Below are positions 24,155 to 32,667 of a stretch of 45,469 nucleotides of DNA, one piece after another. The DNA is from Synergistota bacterium. Lineage in GTDB: Bacteria; Synergistota; Synergistia; Synergistales; Synergistaceae. Every line of letters begins with the position of its first letter. Position 1 is the first letter of the stretch. The notes below the pieces were generated by a model. The model saw only the letters and a list, made by a program, of their open reading frames with translations. It did not search any database and was not told the DNA's origin. The DNA lies in contig JAEXGR010000002.1 in the NCBI GenBank assembly GCA_023450745.1, forward strand, positions 1 through 45,469. The letters are read 5' to 3'. The position numbers and the translations under genes are program-made.

Positions 24155-25240
24155 ATGAAGATTTTGATAAACAAAGAACGTCTCTTAAAAAACTTTCTTG
24201 AATATGTGACGATCGACAGCGAAAGCGGCGGTGAAGCGGCGATGGCCGCGCGCGCCGCGGCGGACCTCAGGGCTCTTGGCTGTGAAACGCGTATTGACGA
24301 AACGGGCAACGTCGTCGCGGTCTTCGCGGGCGAGGCTCCCGCGCTCGTCATGAGCGCCCACCTTGACACCGTGACCCCCGGCAAAGGGATTCGTCCCATA
24401 GTCACCGACGGCGTGATACACACCGACGGCAGCACGATCCTCGGCGGCGACGATAAATCCGGCGCAGCGGCGATCATCGAGGCGGTCACGGCGGCGCGCG
24501 AGCAGGGACTTGCTCATCGTACCGTCGAGGTCGTCTTCACCGTCGGCGAAGAGGTCGGCATGATCGGCTCCAAAGCCCTCGACTATGCCAAACTCACCGC
24601 GAAAGAGGCCGTCGTCTTCGATTCCAGCGGCGATACCGGCAGCATCACCAGCGCCGCGCCGGGGCAGACGAAGATACGCGCCGAGATCAAAGGGGTCGCG
24701 GCTCACGCGGGGCTCGCTCCCGAAAAGGGCGTCAGCGCGATTCAGGCGGGAGCCGCCGCCATCTCCGCGATGAAGCTGCTCCGCGTAGACGAAGAGACCT
24801 CGGCAAACATCGGCACCTTCAAGGCCGTCGGCGCGACGAACATCGTCAGCCCCAGCGCCTACATCGAGGCCGAGGTGAGGAGCCGCGATAACGCGAAGCT
24901 CGCGGCGCAGACGCGGCACATGGTGGAATGCCTTGAAAAGGCCTGCCGCGACTTCGGCGCGGAGCTCGACTGCCAGACGACGACAAGTTACACCGGCTAC
25001 GCGCATCCTGCCGACGAGCCGCTCGTGGCCTCCGTCGCCGCCGCCTGCCGGCGCCTCGGCCTTACGCCCCGGCTCGGCGTATCCGGCGGCGGCAGCGACG
25101 CGAACGTCATGAACGCGGGCGGCGTGAAAGCCGTCGTCATCGGCACCGGCATGGACAGAGTGCATACCACCGCCGAGCGCATTACGGTGAAAAACCTCGA
25201 AGACACGGCGCGGCTCGCGCTGGAATTGATGAAGCGGTAA
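24155..25240 (+). CDS. M20-family metallopeptidase, PepT-like
   Basis: 361 residues. Zinc-site motifs are present: MSAHLDTV near residue 67 with the first histidine and catalytic aspartate, GGDDKSGAAAIIEA near 97 with the bridging aspartate, FTVGEEVGMIGSKA near 129 with the catalytic glutamate pair, FDSSGDTGS near 154, and GVSGGGSDANVMNAGG near 308 before DRVHTTAERI with the last histidine. Residues about 175-285 form the dimerisation (lid) domain, including AAHAG. It hydrolyses di- or tripeptides or an N-acyl amino acid. It lies 118 bases after the AbgT gene; a 7-codon ORF at 24134 ends over its start codon and could couple translation. The start itself has only a weak GAAAGAAG site. Confidence 0.9.
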   Translation: MKILINKERLLKNFLEYVTIDSESGGEAAMAARAAADLRALGCETRIDETGNVVAVFAGEAPALVMSAHLDTVTPGKGIRPIVTDGVIHTDGSTILGGDDKSGAAAIIEAVTAAREQGLAHRTVEVVFTVGEEVGMIGSKALDYAKLTAKEAVVFDSSGDTGSITSAAPGQTKIRAEIKGVAAHAGLAPEKGVSAIQAGAAAISAMKLLRVDEETSANIGTFKAVGATNIVSPSAYIEAEVRSRDNAKLAAQTRHMVECLEKACRDFGAELDCQTTTSYTGYAHPADEPLVASVAAACRRLGLTPRLGVSGGGSDANVMNAGGVKAVVIGTGMDRVHTTAERITVKNLEDTARLALELMKR

Positions 25241-25339
25241 ATATTTTTGCGGAATGGCCCTGCGGCTGAGCCTGCTTGTTTGACCTTAAGAGCATAACGG
25301 ACGCTGCCTGAGAATTTGACGGAATAATTCCAACCATAA

Positions 25340-25392
25340 GGCGCTCCCCCCAAGCGGTTTTCCTGCCGGAAGCCGTTTGGGGGGAGGCGTTT
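25340..25392 (+). terminator. Strong hairpin between convergent peptidase and lipoprotein genes
   Basis: GCGCTCCCCCCAAGCGG at 25341-25357 pairs, with one bulge and G-T pairs, with CCGTTTGGGGGGAGGCG at 25373-25389, followed by TTT. It sits between the ends of two converging genes and probably serves both. Confidence 0.75.
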
Positions 25393-25405
25393 ATGCCGTT
25401 GGCCG

Positions 25406-27139
25406 TTAATTATTATATTGTGACTGGAAGATTTTGATTTTACTCACGCCGCGCGGTTTGCCGCTATCACCCTTTTCCTTTTCGCGGGTGCTGATCGTCA
25501 GGCAGGCCGTTCTGAACGTGCCGGTGTCGTTCCGTGATACCACCACATGCACGGAGGCTGGGGTTTTCGCCGCGTCGCCTCCCGACGCGGCGTCAACGGT
25601 ACACCACGGCTGGTCGGATGATATTTTCCATTCTCCCTGCGAATAGAATTCAATCGTCTTTGTATCGCCGCCGCCCGCGGGATACGTCACCTCTTTGGTA
25701 TTGGCCGCGACAAGCGGAGGGAGCGGCACCGTTATATCCGCCGATTGCGCTCCGGGAGGGTTTATTGTGCTTTGACGCGGTTCGGCTTCCGCTTGCATTT
25801 TAACGCTTTTGCCGTCGGTCCAGGTGAACTCGGATTTAAATGCCGGCTTCGCCTCCAGCGTATTTTGCCTGTATCCGTCGGAGACGCTCCATATCCAGCA
25901 GTTGACAGGTTGGAAGTTTGTGCGCGAAAGAGGTACCGCGTCCCATATTCTCATAACGCCGTCACGTTCAACAGGCTGCCTCATTCGCGGCCATGCCATT
26001 TCATATCCCCAGTCAGCGTTCGAAGGGATGCCGGCGCCGGATTCGTTGGTTACGGTACAGTCCTTGACGTCGACTGTGTAAGATTTCCCTATCGTTACGC
26101 CGGCGTTGAGATCCAGATTAGGGCCCGTGCTCGCCAGCCCGACCGAACCGCCCACATTGTACGCGACGGAGCTTGTAATCGATAGGGCGCCGTTTTCCGT
26201 GTTGGGCGAGGATGTTGCCAGCGAAGCCGTTTGCCCATCCGGGGCGCCGGGCAGGCGGTTGCTGAAGCGATATCGTTTTACGAATCCCTCAACGTGATAC
26301 TCGACGGGATAAAAAGCCCTGTCCTTAACGTATTGAGAATAGCCCTTCTGCGGGTTCAGCGAAGACTTCTGTTCGATATAGAAATAGTCGCGGTTCTCCG
26401 AGAAGGAGTGACAGGAGTATCTCGTATAGGTGACGATGAGCGTTTTTTGGTCGTAATTCGGGGAGAAGTCGAGTCTGTCGATCAGCGCGCCGCTGATATC
26501 CGTGATATTTTTAGATTCCCCATCGGCGGAAGCGCTTATGGCGGAACGCGCCGCGGATGATTGAGCGGCGGCCGCGCCGCTTGGGTTGTAGTCTTCGACT
26601 CCGGAGTCAAGCCAGTCTTTGAAATTCTGCGCCCTCGTCAGCCCTGTTTCCTCATTCTGTTCCGCCGTGTCGCCATCGCCGCCGCCGCTGTGCGGCGTCG
26701 TCCACCGGCAGAGCCCTTCGTTGCGTTTCTCAACGGCGAACAGCTCCACATGTCCGTCGCCGCCCGGGATGTAATAGGCGTGTTCATGGCCGACCGTATC
26801 AAGCAGCGCGGCGATTTCCGCCGCGTCGGCGTGCTCGAGTATAATGGCGTGGCCGTTGTCATAGGCTTCCTTAAAGACCTCTCCGTATTCTGCAAAAACC
26901 GCGGGCGTGACGCCGTTGAGCGAGATCATCACGGCGCCGTCAGTCGACCGTCCGTCAAAGGGCCGTATCTCGTCAAAGACCGCGGGCAGGTGGCTTGCGA
27001 GCGCGCTGTGCAGTTCTCCTATCTTGTAAACTTTAGCCGCGGGGGCCGAACCGCCGGAGCTTCCCCCACAGCCGCCGGCCAGGGCCAGCGCCAACAGCGC
27101 CAAGGCCGCGATCATTAAATGTCCTCTGCCAGTTTTCAT
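25406..27139 (-). CDS. Lipoprotein with leukocidin-like pore-forming region and C-terminal BACON domain
   Basis: 577 residues from the ATG at 27139, set by GAGAGGGG upstream. Residues 1-23 are a lipoprotein signal ending LALAGGC, with Cys24 as the lipidation site. Residues 30-150 are an unrecognised N-terminal region; 150-205 is a linker. Residues about 215-450 follow the leukocidin/hemolysin pattern: FSPNYDQKTLIVTYTRYS, a pre-stem and stem-like region from SSPNTENGALSITSSVAYNV through LNAGVTIGKSYTVDVKD, DWGYEMAWPRM, and LSRTNFQPVNCWIW, where staphylococcal LukF has LSRGNFNPEFIGVL. Residues about 478-577 fit a BACON domain (GEWKISSDQPWCTVDAASGG, ending KIKIFQSQ). It would be membrane-tethered, unlike classical secreted toxins. 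The toxin-like reading is by eye; the lipoprotein and BACON calls are firmer. Its start overlaps the flavoprotein stop by 4 bases. Confidence 0.65.
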   Translation of the reverse strand: MKTGRGHLMIAALALLALALAGGCGGSSGGSAPAAKVYKIGELHSALASHLPAVFDEIRPFDGRSTDGAVMISLNGVTPAVFAEYGEVFKEAYDNGHAIILEHADAAEIAALLDTVGHEHAYYIPGGDGHVELFAVEKRNEGLCRWTTPHSGGGDGDTAEQNEETGLTRAQNFKDWLDSGVEDYNPSGAAAAQSSAARSAISASADGESKNITDISGALIDRLDFSPNYDQKTLIVTYTRYSCHSFSENRDYFYIEQKSSLNPQKGYSQYVKDRAFYPVEYHVEGFVKRYRFSNRLPGAPDGQTASLATSSPNTENGALSITSSVAYNVGGSVGLASTGPNLDLNAGVTIGKSYTVDVKDCTVTNESGAGIPSNADWGYEMAWPRMRQPVERDGVMRIWDAVPLSRTNFQPVNCWIWSVSDGYRQNTLEAKPAFKSEFTWTDGKSVKMQAEAEPRQSTINPPGAQSADITVPLPPLVAANTKEVTYPAGGGDTKTIEFYSQGEWKISSDQPWCTVDAASGGDAAKTPASVHVVVSRNDTGTFRTACLTISTREKEKGDSGKPRGVSKIKIFQSQYNN

Positions 27140-27861
27140 TTGATATCCCCTCTCTTTCGCGCCGATTCCTGCCAGTGCGCGTTGCATGTCTTCATGTATT
27201 CGCCTTTGTCAAGAAGCGGCGTCCGCAGTCTTTGCCGGGCGGCTTCGCCGATGCGCCCGCAGGCCGCGAATTCTTCACCGGCTTTTTTAACGCAGGCAAG
27301 AAATGGCCCGGTAAGCGGCCCCGCCCCTTCGTCGTTCATCAATTCGCCCTGTGCGCAATATATCGTCTCCTTGAATTTGTCCTGGAGGAAGAGCCGGAAG
27401 AGCGCGCTCACGGAATCGTAGATATCCTCCGTTGTAAAAAAACCGCAGGAGGAGACGACGACATGCCGCTGCCGCGAGCGGTCATAGCGCTCCGGGTGGT
27501 ATGGCCGTCCCCTTTCGTCTTCATATATTTCAGGATATTTGTTGGGGAGGAGCCTGTCGATGAAGCACTTCAGCTTTCCCGGAAGGCCGTAGACGTAGAG
27601 CGGAAAGCTCCATACGAGAAGCTCCGCCTTGTTATAAACGTCCTCTCTCAAAGCGTCCATGCCGTCATGGACGACGCATTGGCCGGGCGTAACGCCCCAG
27701 CAGCTAAAGCAGCCGCGGCAGCTCTCGACGCCGAGTGTTTCAATGTCGAGAATTTCAACGCCGTCGCCCGTTTTAGCCGCTCCTTCCACAAAGGCGCTTG
27801 CTATTTTCAGCGTGTTGCTGCGTTTGCCGCGGGGACTTCCGTTGATGACGAGTATCTTCAT
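27136..27861 (-). CDS. NAD(P)H-dependent flavodoxin-fold oxidoreductase
   Basis: 241 residues. The N-terminal MKILVINGSPRGKRSNT is the FMN phosphate-binding loop of the NADPH-dependent FMN reductase / iron-sulfur flavoprotein group, followed by CRGCFSCW near residue 48, where related proteins carry a cysteine motif, and WSFPLYVYGLPGKLKCFIDRLL near 85-105 for the isoalloxazine contact. The C-terminal about 60 residues, with several cysteines, are an extension. It would reduce a quinone, flavin or similar acceptor in the cytosol. It overlaps the lipoprotein gene by 4 bases (stop/start), so the two are translated together, an odd pairing for a soluble redox enzyme. Confidence 0.85.
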   Translation of the reverse strand: MKILVINGSPRGKRSNTLKIASAFVEGAAKTGDGVEILDIETLGVESCRGCFSCWGVTPGQCVVHDGMDALREDVYNKAELLVWSFPLYVYGLPGKLKCFIDRLLPNKYPEIYEDERGRPYHPERYDRSRQRHVVVSSCGFFTTEDIYDSVSALFRLFLQDKFKETIYCAQGELMNDEGAGPLTGPFLACVKKAGEEFAACGRIGEAARQRLRTPLLDKGEYMKTCNAHWQESARKRGDIK

Positions 27862-27928
27862 GCGATCACCCCTTTGTTGTTTTTCCTGATGCTATGATAA
27901 AGGAGTGATTAAATTTTTAAAGATTACG

Positions 27929-27947
27929 AATGTACTGAAAAATGTAC
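27929..27947. promoter_or_regulatory. Direct repeat upstream of the flavoprotein-lipoprotein operon
   Basis: AATGTAC occurs twice (27929-27935 and 27941-27947), 12 bases apart, in the 101-bp gap between the LuxR-type regulator and the flavoprotein gene. It could be an activator site next to the operon promoter; no test is possible from the sequence alone. Confidence 0.35.
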
Positions 27948-27962
27948 CGTTTTGGGCAGGAG

Positions 27963-29507
27963 TCAGCGCATGAGCCCGGAAAGTTCCGCCCGGCTTGTGA
28001 TGTCCAATTTGCGGAATACGCCGGAGAGGTAGTTGCGTACCGTCTGTTCGGAGAGCGAGAGCCGCAGCGCGATCTCACGGTTTCTCATGCCCTGGGCCGC
28101 GAGCTTGGCGATCTCTTCTTCGCGCCGGCTGAGAGCGGCGATGGCGCGGGTCTTATCCAACGCCTTTCTCAAAAGCTCTTTCGTGCCGGACTGCATCTCG
28201 CACAGTCTTGCCACTTTCGCCGCCGCGTCTTCGTCATGGGCGAGCTCTTCTTCGACGAGACCGCTGAGGAGCGGCGAAAACTGGGCCAGCGCCAGGTAAA
28301 ACCCGTCCGCGAGCGCGGCGGCGGCCGCTTTTCTTACTTCCGCGCGCGCCGCGTGCATGTCGCCCAAGGCGGCGTGGCAGGCCGCTTTGAAGAGAGCCGA
28401 GTAGAGCGCCAGCGTCAGGTATTCCGCCTCTTCCCACAATGGCTCCATGAGCTCTATCGCGCCGATCGTCTTTCTGTAGCCGCCGCTGAGGCAGAAATAG
28501 AAGATATGGCAGATAAAGGCGGTGCCGAAGCTGAGAGTCGGCACACGCCCCATGTTGATGACGATACGCTCCGCGTACATGCAGCTTTTGCCTCCTTTGA
28601 CATCGTCACGGAGCGAAAAGCTGACGTCTTTCAGGCATTCCGCCGTTTTATCGGTCAGCCCCAGCGAGGGGTAGATGATGCCGTAGGCCAGGTCGCGCGT
28701 CAGCGCGCATATCCGCTTGCCGCGCCCGGAGTTTTTCACGGCGTTCTCCATCTGTTCGGCTGCGCGCGTGAAGGTTGAGAGGTCGGCGTGGTAGAGCGCG
28801 CAGCGCATGAGTATTTCTGAGGCGTTGATCAGCAGCAGGGAGTCTTTGCGGCTTTCGGCGATGTAGGCGGCTTTGTAGGCAAGCACTTCCGCGCGGTCGA
28901 GCTCGCCGCGCAGGAAGGCAATGTCCGCGTCGTAGAGCAGGTCGGTTCCCGCGCCGCCGCCTTTAGTAAGTTCGGAGTAGAGCGTTAACGCGCGGCGCAG
29001 CTTTTGGGAAATGTCGTCGGCCGTTCCCGGCTTTCGCAAAAAAATGCCGTATACGCCCATCATGCAAAAGGCGAAGGGGTCCGACTGTGTGACGACGGCT
29101 GAGGGGGCGCTTAGCAGCCGCAGGGCTTTTTCGTATTCTTCCGCGAGTCTGTCGAGGTCGCGAAAGTATCTTAGCGCCGCGACGAAGGTCCATTCGCCGA
29201 GCAGCGCGCCGGCCCCTTTTTTCGGACCTTTTATCGCGGCGATAATATCCTTCATCTCTTCGATGAGGGCATGGTAAGCGTTTTCTCTGCCGGCCGCGAA
29301 GAGCAGATACGCGAGGCGCAGGAATTTCAACGGTTCGCGTCTTTTGAGCGCGGCGGGAGCCGCCGCGACCTCCAGGGCAAGAGGGACGTATGGGCCGCCG
29401 TCTAAGTCGGAAAATAAAAAGACGTAGAAATCCGTGCCGGAGACTATTTGTTCCAGCTTGCCGGCATACGATTGCGCATCCTTTTCCCGGGCGTCTTTTA
29501 TCTTCAT
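27963..29507 (-). CDS. LuxR-type transcriptional regulator with long helical N-terminal region
   Basis: 514 residues. The C-terminal 60 residues (about 455-514) are a LuxR/GerE helix-turn-helix: ALSRREEEIAKLAAQGMRNR, then EIALRLSLSEQTVRNYLSGVFRKLDITSRAEL. The first about 450 residues are helix-rich and TPR-like in look (many alanine-rich paired helices such as AAYIAESRKDSLLLINASEILMRCAL), with no P-loop, so it is not a full MalT/LAL-type ATPase. It lies on the same strand directly upstream of the flavoprotein and lipoprotein genes, with 101 bases between, and most probably controls them. Confidence 0.85.
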   Translation of the reverse strand: MKIKDAREKDAQSYAGKLEQIVSGTDFYVFLFSDLDGGPYVPLALEVAAAPAALKRREPLKFLRLAYLLFAAGRENAYHALIEEMKDIIAAIKGPKKGAGALLGEWTFVAALRYFRDLDRLAEEYEKALRLLSAPSAVVTQSDPFAFCMMGVYGIFLRKPGTADDISQKLRRALTLYSELTKGGGAGTDLLYDADIAFLRGELDRAEVLAYKAAYIAESRKDSLLLINASEILMRCALYHADLSTFTRAAEQMENAVKNSGRGKRICALTRDLAYGIIYPSLGLTDKTAECLKDVSFSLRDDVKGGKSCMYAERIVINMGRVPTLSFGTAFICHIFYFCLSGGYRKTIGAIELMEPLWEEAEYLTLALYSALFKAACHAALGDMHAARAEVRKAAAAALADGFYLALAQFSPLLSGLVEEELAHDEDAAAKVARLCEMQSGTKELLRKALDKTRAIAALSRREEEIAKLAAQGMRNREIALRLSLSEQTVRNYLSGVFRKLDITSRAELSGLMR

Positions 29508-29852
29508 GAAATTAGTTTAGCACAAATTTTCGCGGCTTTAACCCCAGCCGCCTCTATCAAACGGCCTTTGAGTAAAAGGCCGGTACATTTTCCCCGCGGA
29601 GATTTAGGCGCGGACGGGTTGCGCGCGAAAAGTTCGTTTGCGTACTTGGCGCAGTCTTTGAAAATTATCTTTATAGCCGGCGCGCCGGCGGGGATTTTCG
29701 CGCCCCGCCTCGCTCGATCACAAACATAAGCGGGCGGCGTCTTGCGGCGCGGTTAGCTTATGCGGCGCCGCGCAGCGGCGGTATCCGGCGTCTAAGGGCC
29801 CGCCGGACGCGTAAAACTGCCGGCGGACCCTTTTGTATTTCCGTATCGGCGT
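29508..29852. other. Intergenic region between the LuxR-type gene and the IlvD-family gene
   Basis: 345 bases without a supported gene. It holds the upstream region of the LuxR-type gene (divergent from nothing on the plus strand), GC-rich hairpins, and the 13-bp stem at 29794-29832 described separately. Confidence 0.4.
29794..29832 (-). terminator. Hairpin downstream of the IlvD-family gene, probable terminator
   Basis: AAGGGCCCGCCGG at 29794-29806 pairs with CCGGCGGACCCTT at 29820-29832 with one G-T pair and a 13-base loop, 20 bases after the IlvD-family stop. The T run is better on the plus strand than on the minus strand, so the direction is uncertain. Confidence 0.6.
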
Positions 29853-31556
29853 TTAAATCTCCCCGCGCACCTGCTCCTCGCTTGTCACGCGGTCGTCGAT
29901 CATCGCGCCTTCGTGGGCCTGGAGGGCGTTTTTCGCGTAGATGCCGAGGATGCCGCGCTCCTTTTTCAGCGGCAGTTTCCACTTCGCGAGGCGCTCTTTT
30001 ATCGTCTCGTCTGGCAGGTCAAGGGTCACGGTGCGTCCGGGAATGTCAATTCTGATGACGTCGCCGTCCTCAACGACGGCGATGACGCCGCCGACGGCGG
30101 CCTCGGGCGAGATATGGCCGATCGCCGCGCCCTCGGTGAAGCCGGAGAAGCGGCCGTCGGTGAGCACGAAGACCTCCTGCCCCATGCCGATGCCGACCAG
30201 CGCGTCGGTGGTCATCATCATCTCTCGCATGCCCGGCGCGCCGCGCGGCCCCTCGTAGCGGATGACGACGACGTCGCCCCTCTTGATATCCCCCGTGACC
30301 ACCGCGCGGTGCGCCTCCTCGTCGGAGTTGAAGACGCGCGCGGGCCCCGCGAAGCGGCGTATCTTTTCGGAGATGGTCGTCGTGCGGCAGATCGCGCCGT
30401 TGGGGGTGATGTTGCCGCGCATCACCGCGATGCCGCCGTTTTTAAAGACGGGGGCCTCCGCGGTGGTCAGGGTTGCATGGTCCGACGAGCGGCGCAGCGA
30501 GGCGATTTCGCCGATAGTGTGTCCCGAGACGGTGAGGCAGTCGCGATGGAGGAAGTCCTTCATCTCGCCGAGGACGGCGGGCACGCCGCCGGCGTTGTAG
30601 AGATCGATGACCGTCGCCTTGCCCGTCGGAATGACGCGGCTGATGACCGGTATCGTCTCCGACAGTTTGTCAAAATCGTCGAGCGTCAGCTCCACGCCCA
30701 CTTCGCGCGCGAAGGAGAGCAGATGCAGCACCGCGTTGGTCGAGCCGGCGAGCGCCATCGTGACGATCACGCCGTTGAGCAGCGCCTCGCGCGTGAGGAT
30801 GTCCTTCGGCTTCACGCCCTCCTTCACGAGCTCCACAATGCGGCGGCCCGTCTGCGTTGCGAAGCGTTCTTTTTCCGCGTAGACGGCGGGAACGGCCGAC
30901 GAGCCTGGCAGCGCCATTCCCAGCGCTTCCATCAATATCTGCATGGTGTTGGCCGTCCCCATCAGCGAGCAAGCGCCGGGGCCGGGGCAGACGTGGTCCT
31001 CCAGGTAGCGTATCTTTTCGCGCGCCTCGTCGCTCGCGTAGTCCGCGCCGAAGACGAGCTGGTCGAGCTCGCTCATGACGACGGAACGCCCGCCGCTCTT
31101 GCAGACCTCCTGCGGGCCGCCGGTCAGCACGATGCAGGGCACGTCGGCGCGGATGCCGCCCATGAGCACGCCGGGGATGATGCTGTCGCACGAAGCGAGC
31201 AGTACGAGGCCGTCAAGCAGCTGCACGCCGGTCATTATCTCAACGGAGGAGGCGATGATGTCGCGGATGACGAGTTCATAGCGGAAGTGCGGCATCCCGA
31301 TTGGCACCGCGCCGCAGGTGGCAATGGTCCCGAATTCGAAGGGGGTGCCGCCCGCCTGCAGGATGCCCGCGCGCACGCGCGCGGCGAGGCGGTCGAGGTG
31401 CACATGCCCCAATCCGGCGTCGTTCGCGGTGTTGACGATGCCGACGAGCGGCTTTGCTAAGTCGCCGTCGTCGTAGCCGCAGCCCTTGTAGATGGCGCGG
31501 CGCGAGGATGAGCCCCTGCCGGAGAAAAGTCCCAGTTCTTGGGAGCGGTATGTCAT
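29853..31556 (-). CDS. IlvD/Edd-family dehydratase (annotated type: dihydroxy-acid dehydratase)
   Basis: 567 residues, normal for IlvD. Iron-sulfur ligands are present as LLASCDSIIPG (Cys123) and CPGPGACSLMGTANTMQ (about 195-212), and the first region reads GHVHL as in E. coli IlvD. The C-terminal GAPGMREMM and LTDGRFSGFTEGAAIGHISPEAA are typical. Two usual magnesium-ligand positions differ: the normal DDGIAMG aspartate region reads TCGAVPIG, and the normally carbamylated lysine of NCDK is Ser125. The gene starts 33 bases after the proline racemase-family gene on the same strand and no branched-chain biosynthesis gene is near, so it may dehydrate a hydroxy acid in catabolism rather than act in valine and isoleucine synthesis. 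Confidence 0.8.
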   Translation of the reverse strand: MTYRSQELGLFSGRGSSSRRAIYKGCGYDDGDLAKPLVGIVNTANDAGLGHVHLDRLAARVRAGILQAGGTPFEFGTIATCGAVPIGMPHFRYELVIRDIIASSVEIMTGVQLLDGLVLLASCDSIIPGVLMGGIRADVPCIVLTGGPQEVCKSGGRSVVMSELDQLVFGADYASDEAREKIRYLEDHVCPGPGACSLMGTANTMQILMEALGMALPGSSAVPAVYAEKERFATQTGRRIVELVKEGVKPKDILTREALLNGVIVTMALAGSTNAVLHLLSFAREVGVELTLDDFDKLSETIPVISRVIPTGKATVIDLYNAGGVPAVLGEMKDFLHRDCLTVSGHTIGEIASLRRSSDHATLTTAEAPVFKNGGIAVMRGNITPNGAICRTTTISEKIRRFAGPARVFNSDEEAHRAVVTGDIKRGDVVVIRYEGPRGAPGMREMMMTTDALVGIGMGQEVFVLTDGRFSGFTEGAAIGHISPEAAVGGVIAVVEDGDVIRIDIPGRTVTLDLPDETIKERLAKWKLPLKKERGILGIYAKNALQAHEGAMIDDRVTSEEQVRGEI

Positions 31557-31589
31557 TTCTGTTCAGCCCTTTCCAGAATTTTTAGTGGG

Positions 31590-32603
31590 TTAAAGTAAGA
31601 AGCCTTCGGGTAGCGGGTCGGTCGGGTCAAGGACGAATTTGTTGAAGCCCGTTATCCAGGCTGGCCCCGCGACCTGCGGGATGATCGCCTCATATCCGCT
31701 TTCAGTGACGGCGGCAAGCGGCGTTCCTGCGAACTTCGTGTCGATAATGCTTGCCGCCTGGAATTGTTCGCCCACATTCAGCTCGCCGCGCGAGACCAGC
31801 AGCGCCATTCGCGCGGAGGTCCCCGTGCCGCAGGGGGAGCGGTCTACCGCGCCCTCGGCGAAAACACAGATGTGGCGGCTGCGGCAGCCGTATTCCGTCC
31901 GCTCGACGGGGGAGGTGATAAGCACGCCGTAGATGCCGCCGATTTCCGGTTTCTCGGGGTGACGGATGTCGAGGTTCGCGTTTACCCAGCGCTTCATCTC
32001 CATCGCGCGCGCGACGAGCGCCGGCGTCTGCTCGGGCAGAACGCGCAGTCCGAGCTTTTCCTCCTCGACGAAGATGTAAAACGCGCCGCCGTAGACGATC
32101 GCTGCGTCTATCTCGCCGATTCCCGCCGCCGGTATCTTTACGTTCTTTTTATATACAAAGGCTGGGACGTTGGTGAACGCCACCTGTTCGACGCGCCCCG
32201 CCCTCACCGTCGCCTCTGCCGTGATGCGGCCGGCGGGAGCGTCGATCTTTATCGTGTTGCTTCCCTCGCGCAGTTCGAGGAGCCCCGTCTCGGCGGCGGC
32301 CTTCACCGTGCCGATCGTTCCGTGGCCGCACATCGTGCTCATCCCCTCGTTGTGCATGAAGAGAATGCCAAGATCGGCGTCGTCGGACGCGGGCGGCACC
32401 AGCACCGCGCCGAACATATCCTTATGCCCGCGCGGCTCCTTGAGCAGCAGGCAGCGGATATTGTCGTAATGCCTGCTGAAATATTCCATCTTTTCGAGCA
32501 TCGTCCGTCCCTCGACCTTCGGGACGCCCGCGGTGACGATGCGGATCGGTTCGCCCGCGGTGTGGGCGTCGATGGCGTCGATAGTTCTCGTAAAATTCAT
32601 CAT
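31590..32603 (-). CDS. Proline racemase / 4-hydroxyproline epimerase family protein
   Basis: 337 residues. Both catalytic cysteines of the racemase/epimerase group are present: Cys92 in MCGHGTIGTV and Cys258 in DRSPCGTGTSARMALL. The trans-3-hydroxyproline dehydratases replace the first one, so an isomerase is favoured. DAHTAGEPIRIV at the N-terminus and IIPQVAGPAWITGFNKFVLD at the C-terminus also fit. The enzyme inverts the alpha carbon of proline or hydroxyproline without a cofactor. It heads an operon with the IlvD-family gene. Its promoter overlaps a perfect palindrome, and it is divergent from a YheO-like regulator that probably controls it. Proline versus hydroxyproline cannot be decided here. 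Confidence 0.9.
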   Translation of the reverse strand: MMNFTRTIDAIDAHTAGEPIRIVTAGVPKVEGRTMLEKMEYFSRHYDNIRCLLLKEPRGHKDMFGAVLVPPASDDADLGILFMHNEGMSTMCGHGTIGTVKAAAETGLLELREGSNTIKIDAPAGRITAEATVRAGRVEQVAFTNVPAFVYKKNVKIPAAGIGEIDAAIVYGGAFYIFVEEEKLGLRVLPEQTPALVARAMEMKRWVNANLDIRHPEKPEIGGIYGVLITSPVERTEYGCRSRHICVFAEGAVDRSPCGTGTSARMALLVSRGELNVGEQFQAASIIDTKFAGTPLAAVTESGYEAIIPQVAGPAWITGFNKFVLDPTDPLPEGFLL

Positions 32604-32638
32604 GACGGTACCTTCCCCTTTCTCTGCCTCTTGATAAT

Positions 32639-32667
32639 TATATACGTAATTGACAATAATTTGTCAA
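32639..32667 (-). promoter_or_regulatory. Predicted promoter of the racemase-dehydratase operon
   Basis: On the minus strand TTGACA (32662-32667), a 17-bp spacer and TATATA (32639-32644); TATAAT at 32637-32642 gives an alternative 19-bp spacing. The -35 lies inside the palindrome at 32647-32670, the placement expected for repression. Confidence 0.65.

Noticed and set aside
29853..31556. Absence of the first iron-sulfur cysteine in the IlvD-family protein
   Set aside because: The region reads GHVHL as in E. coli IlvD, which also lacks that cysteine, so this point alone is not unusual. The changed metal ligands remain a separate finding.
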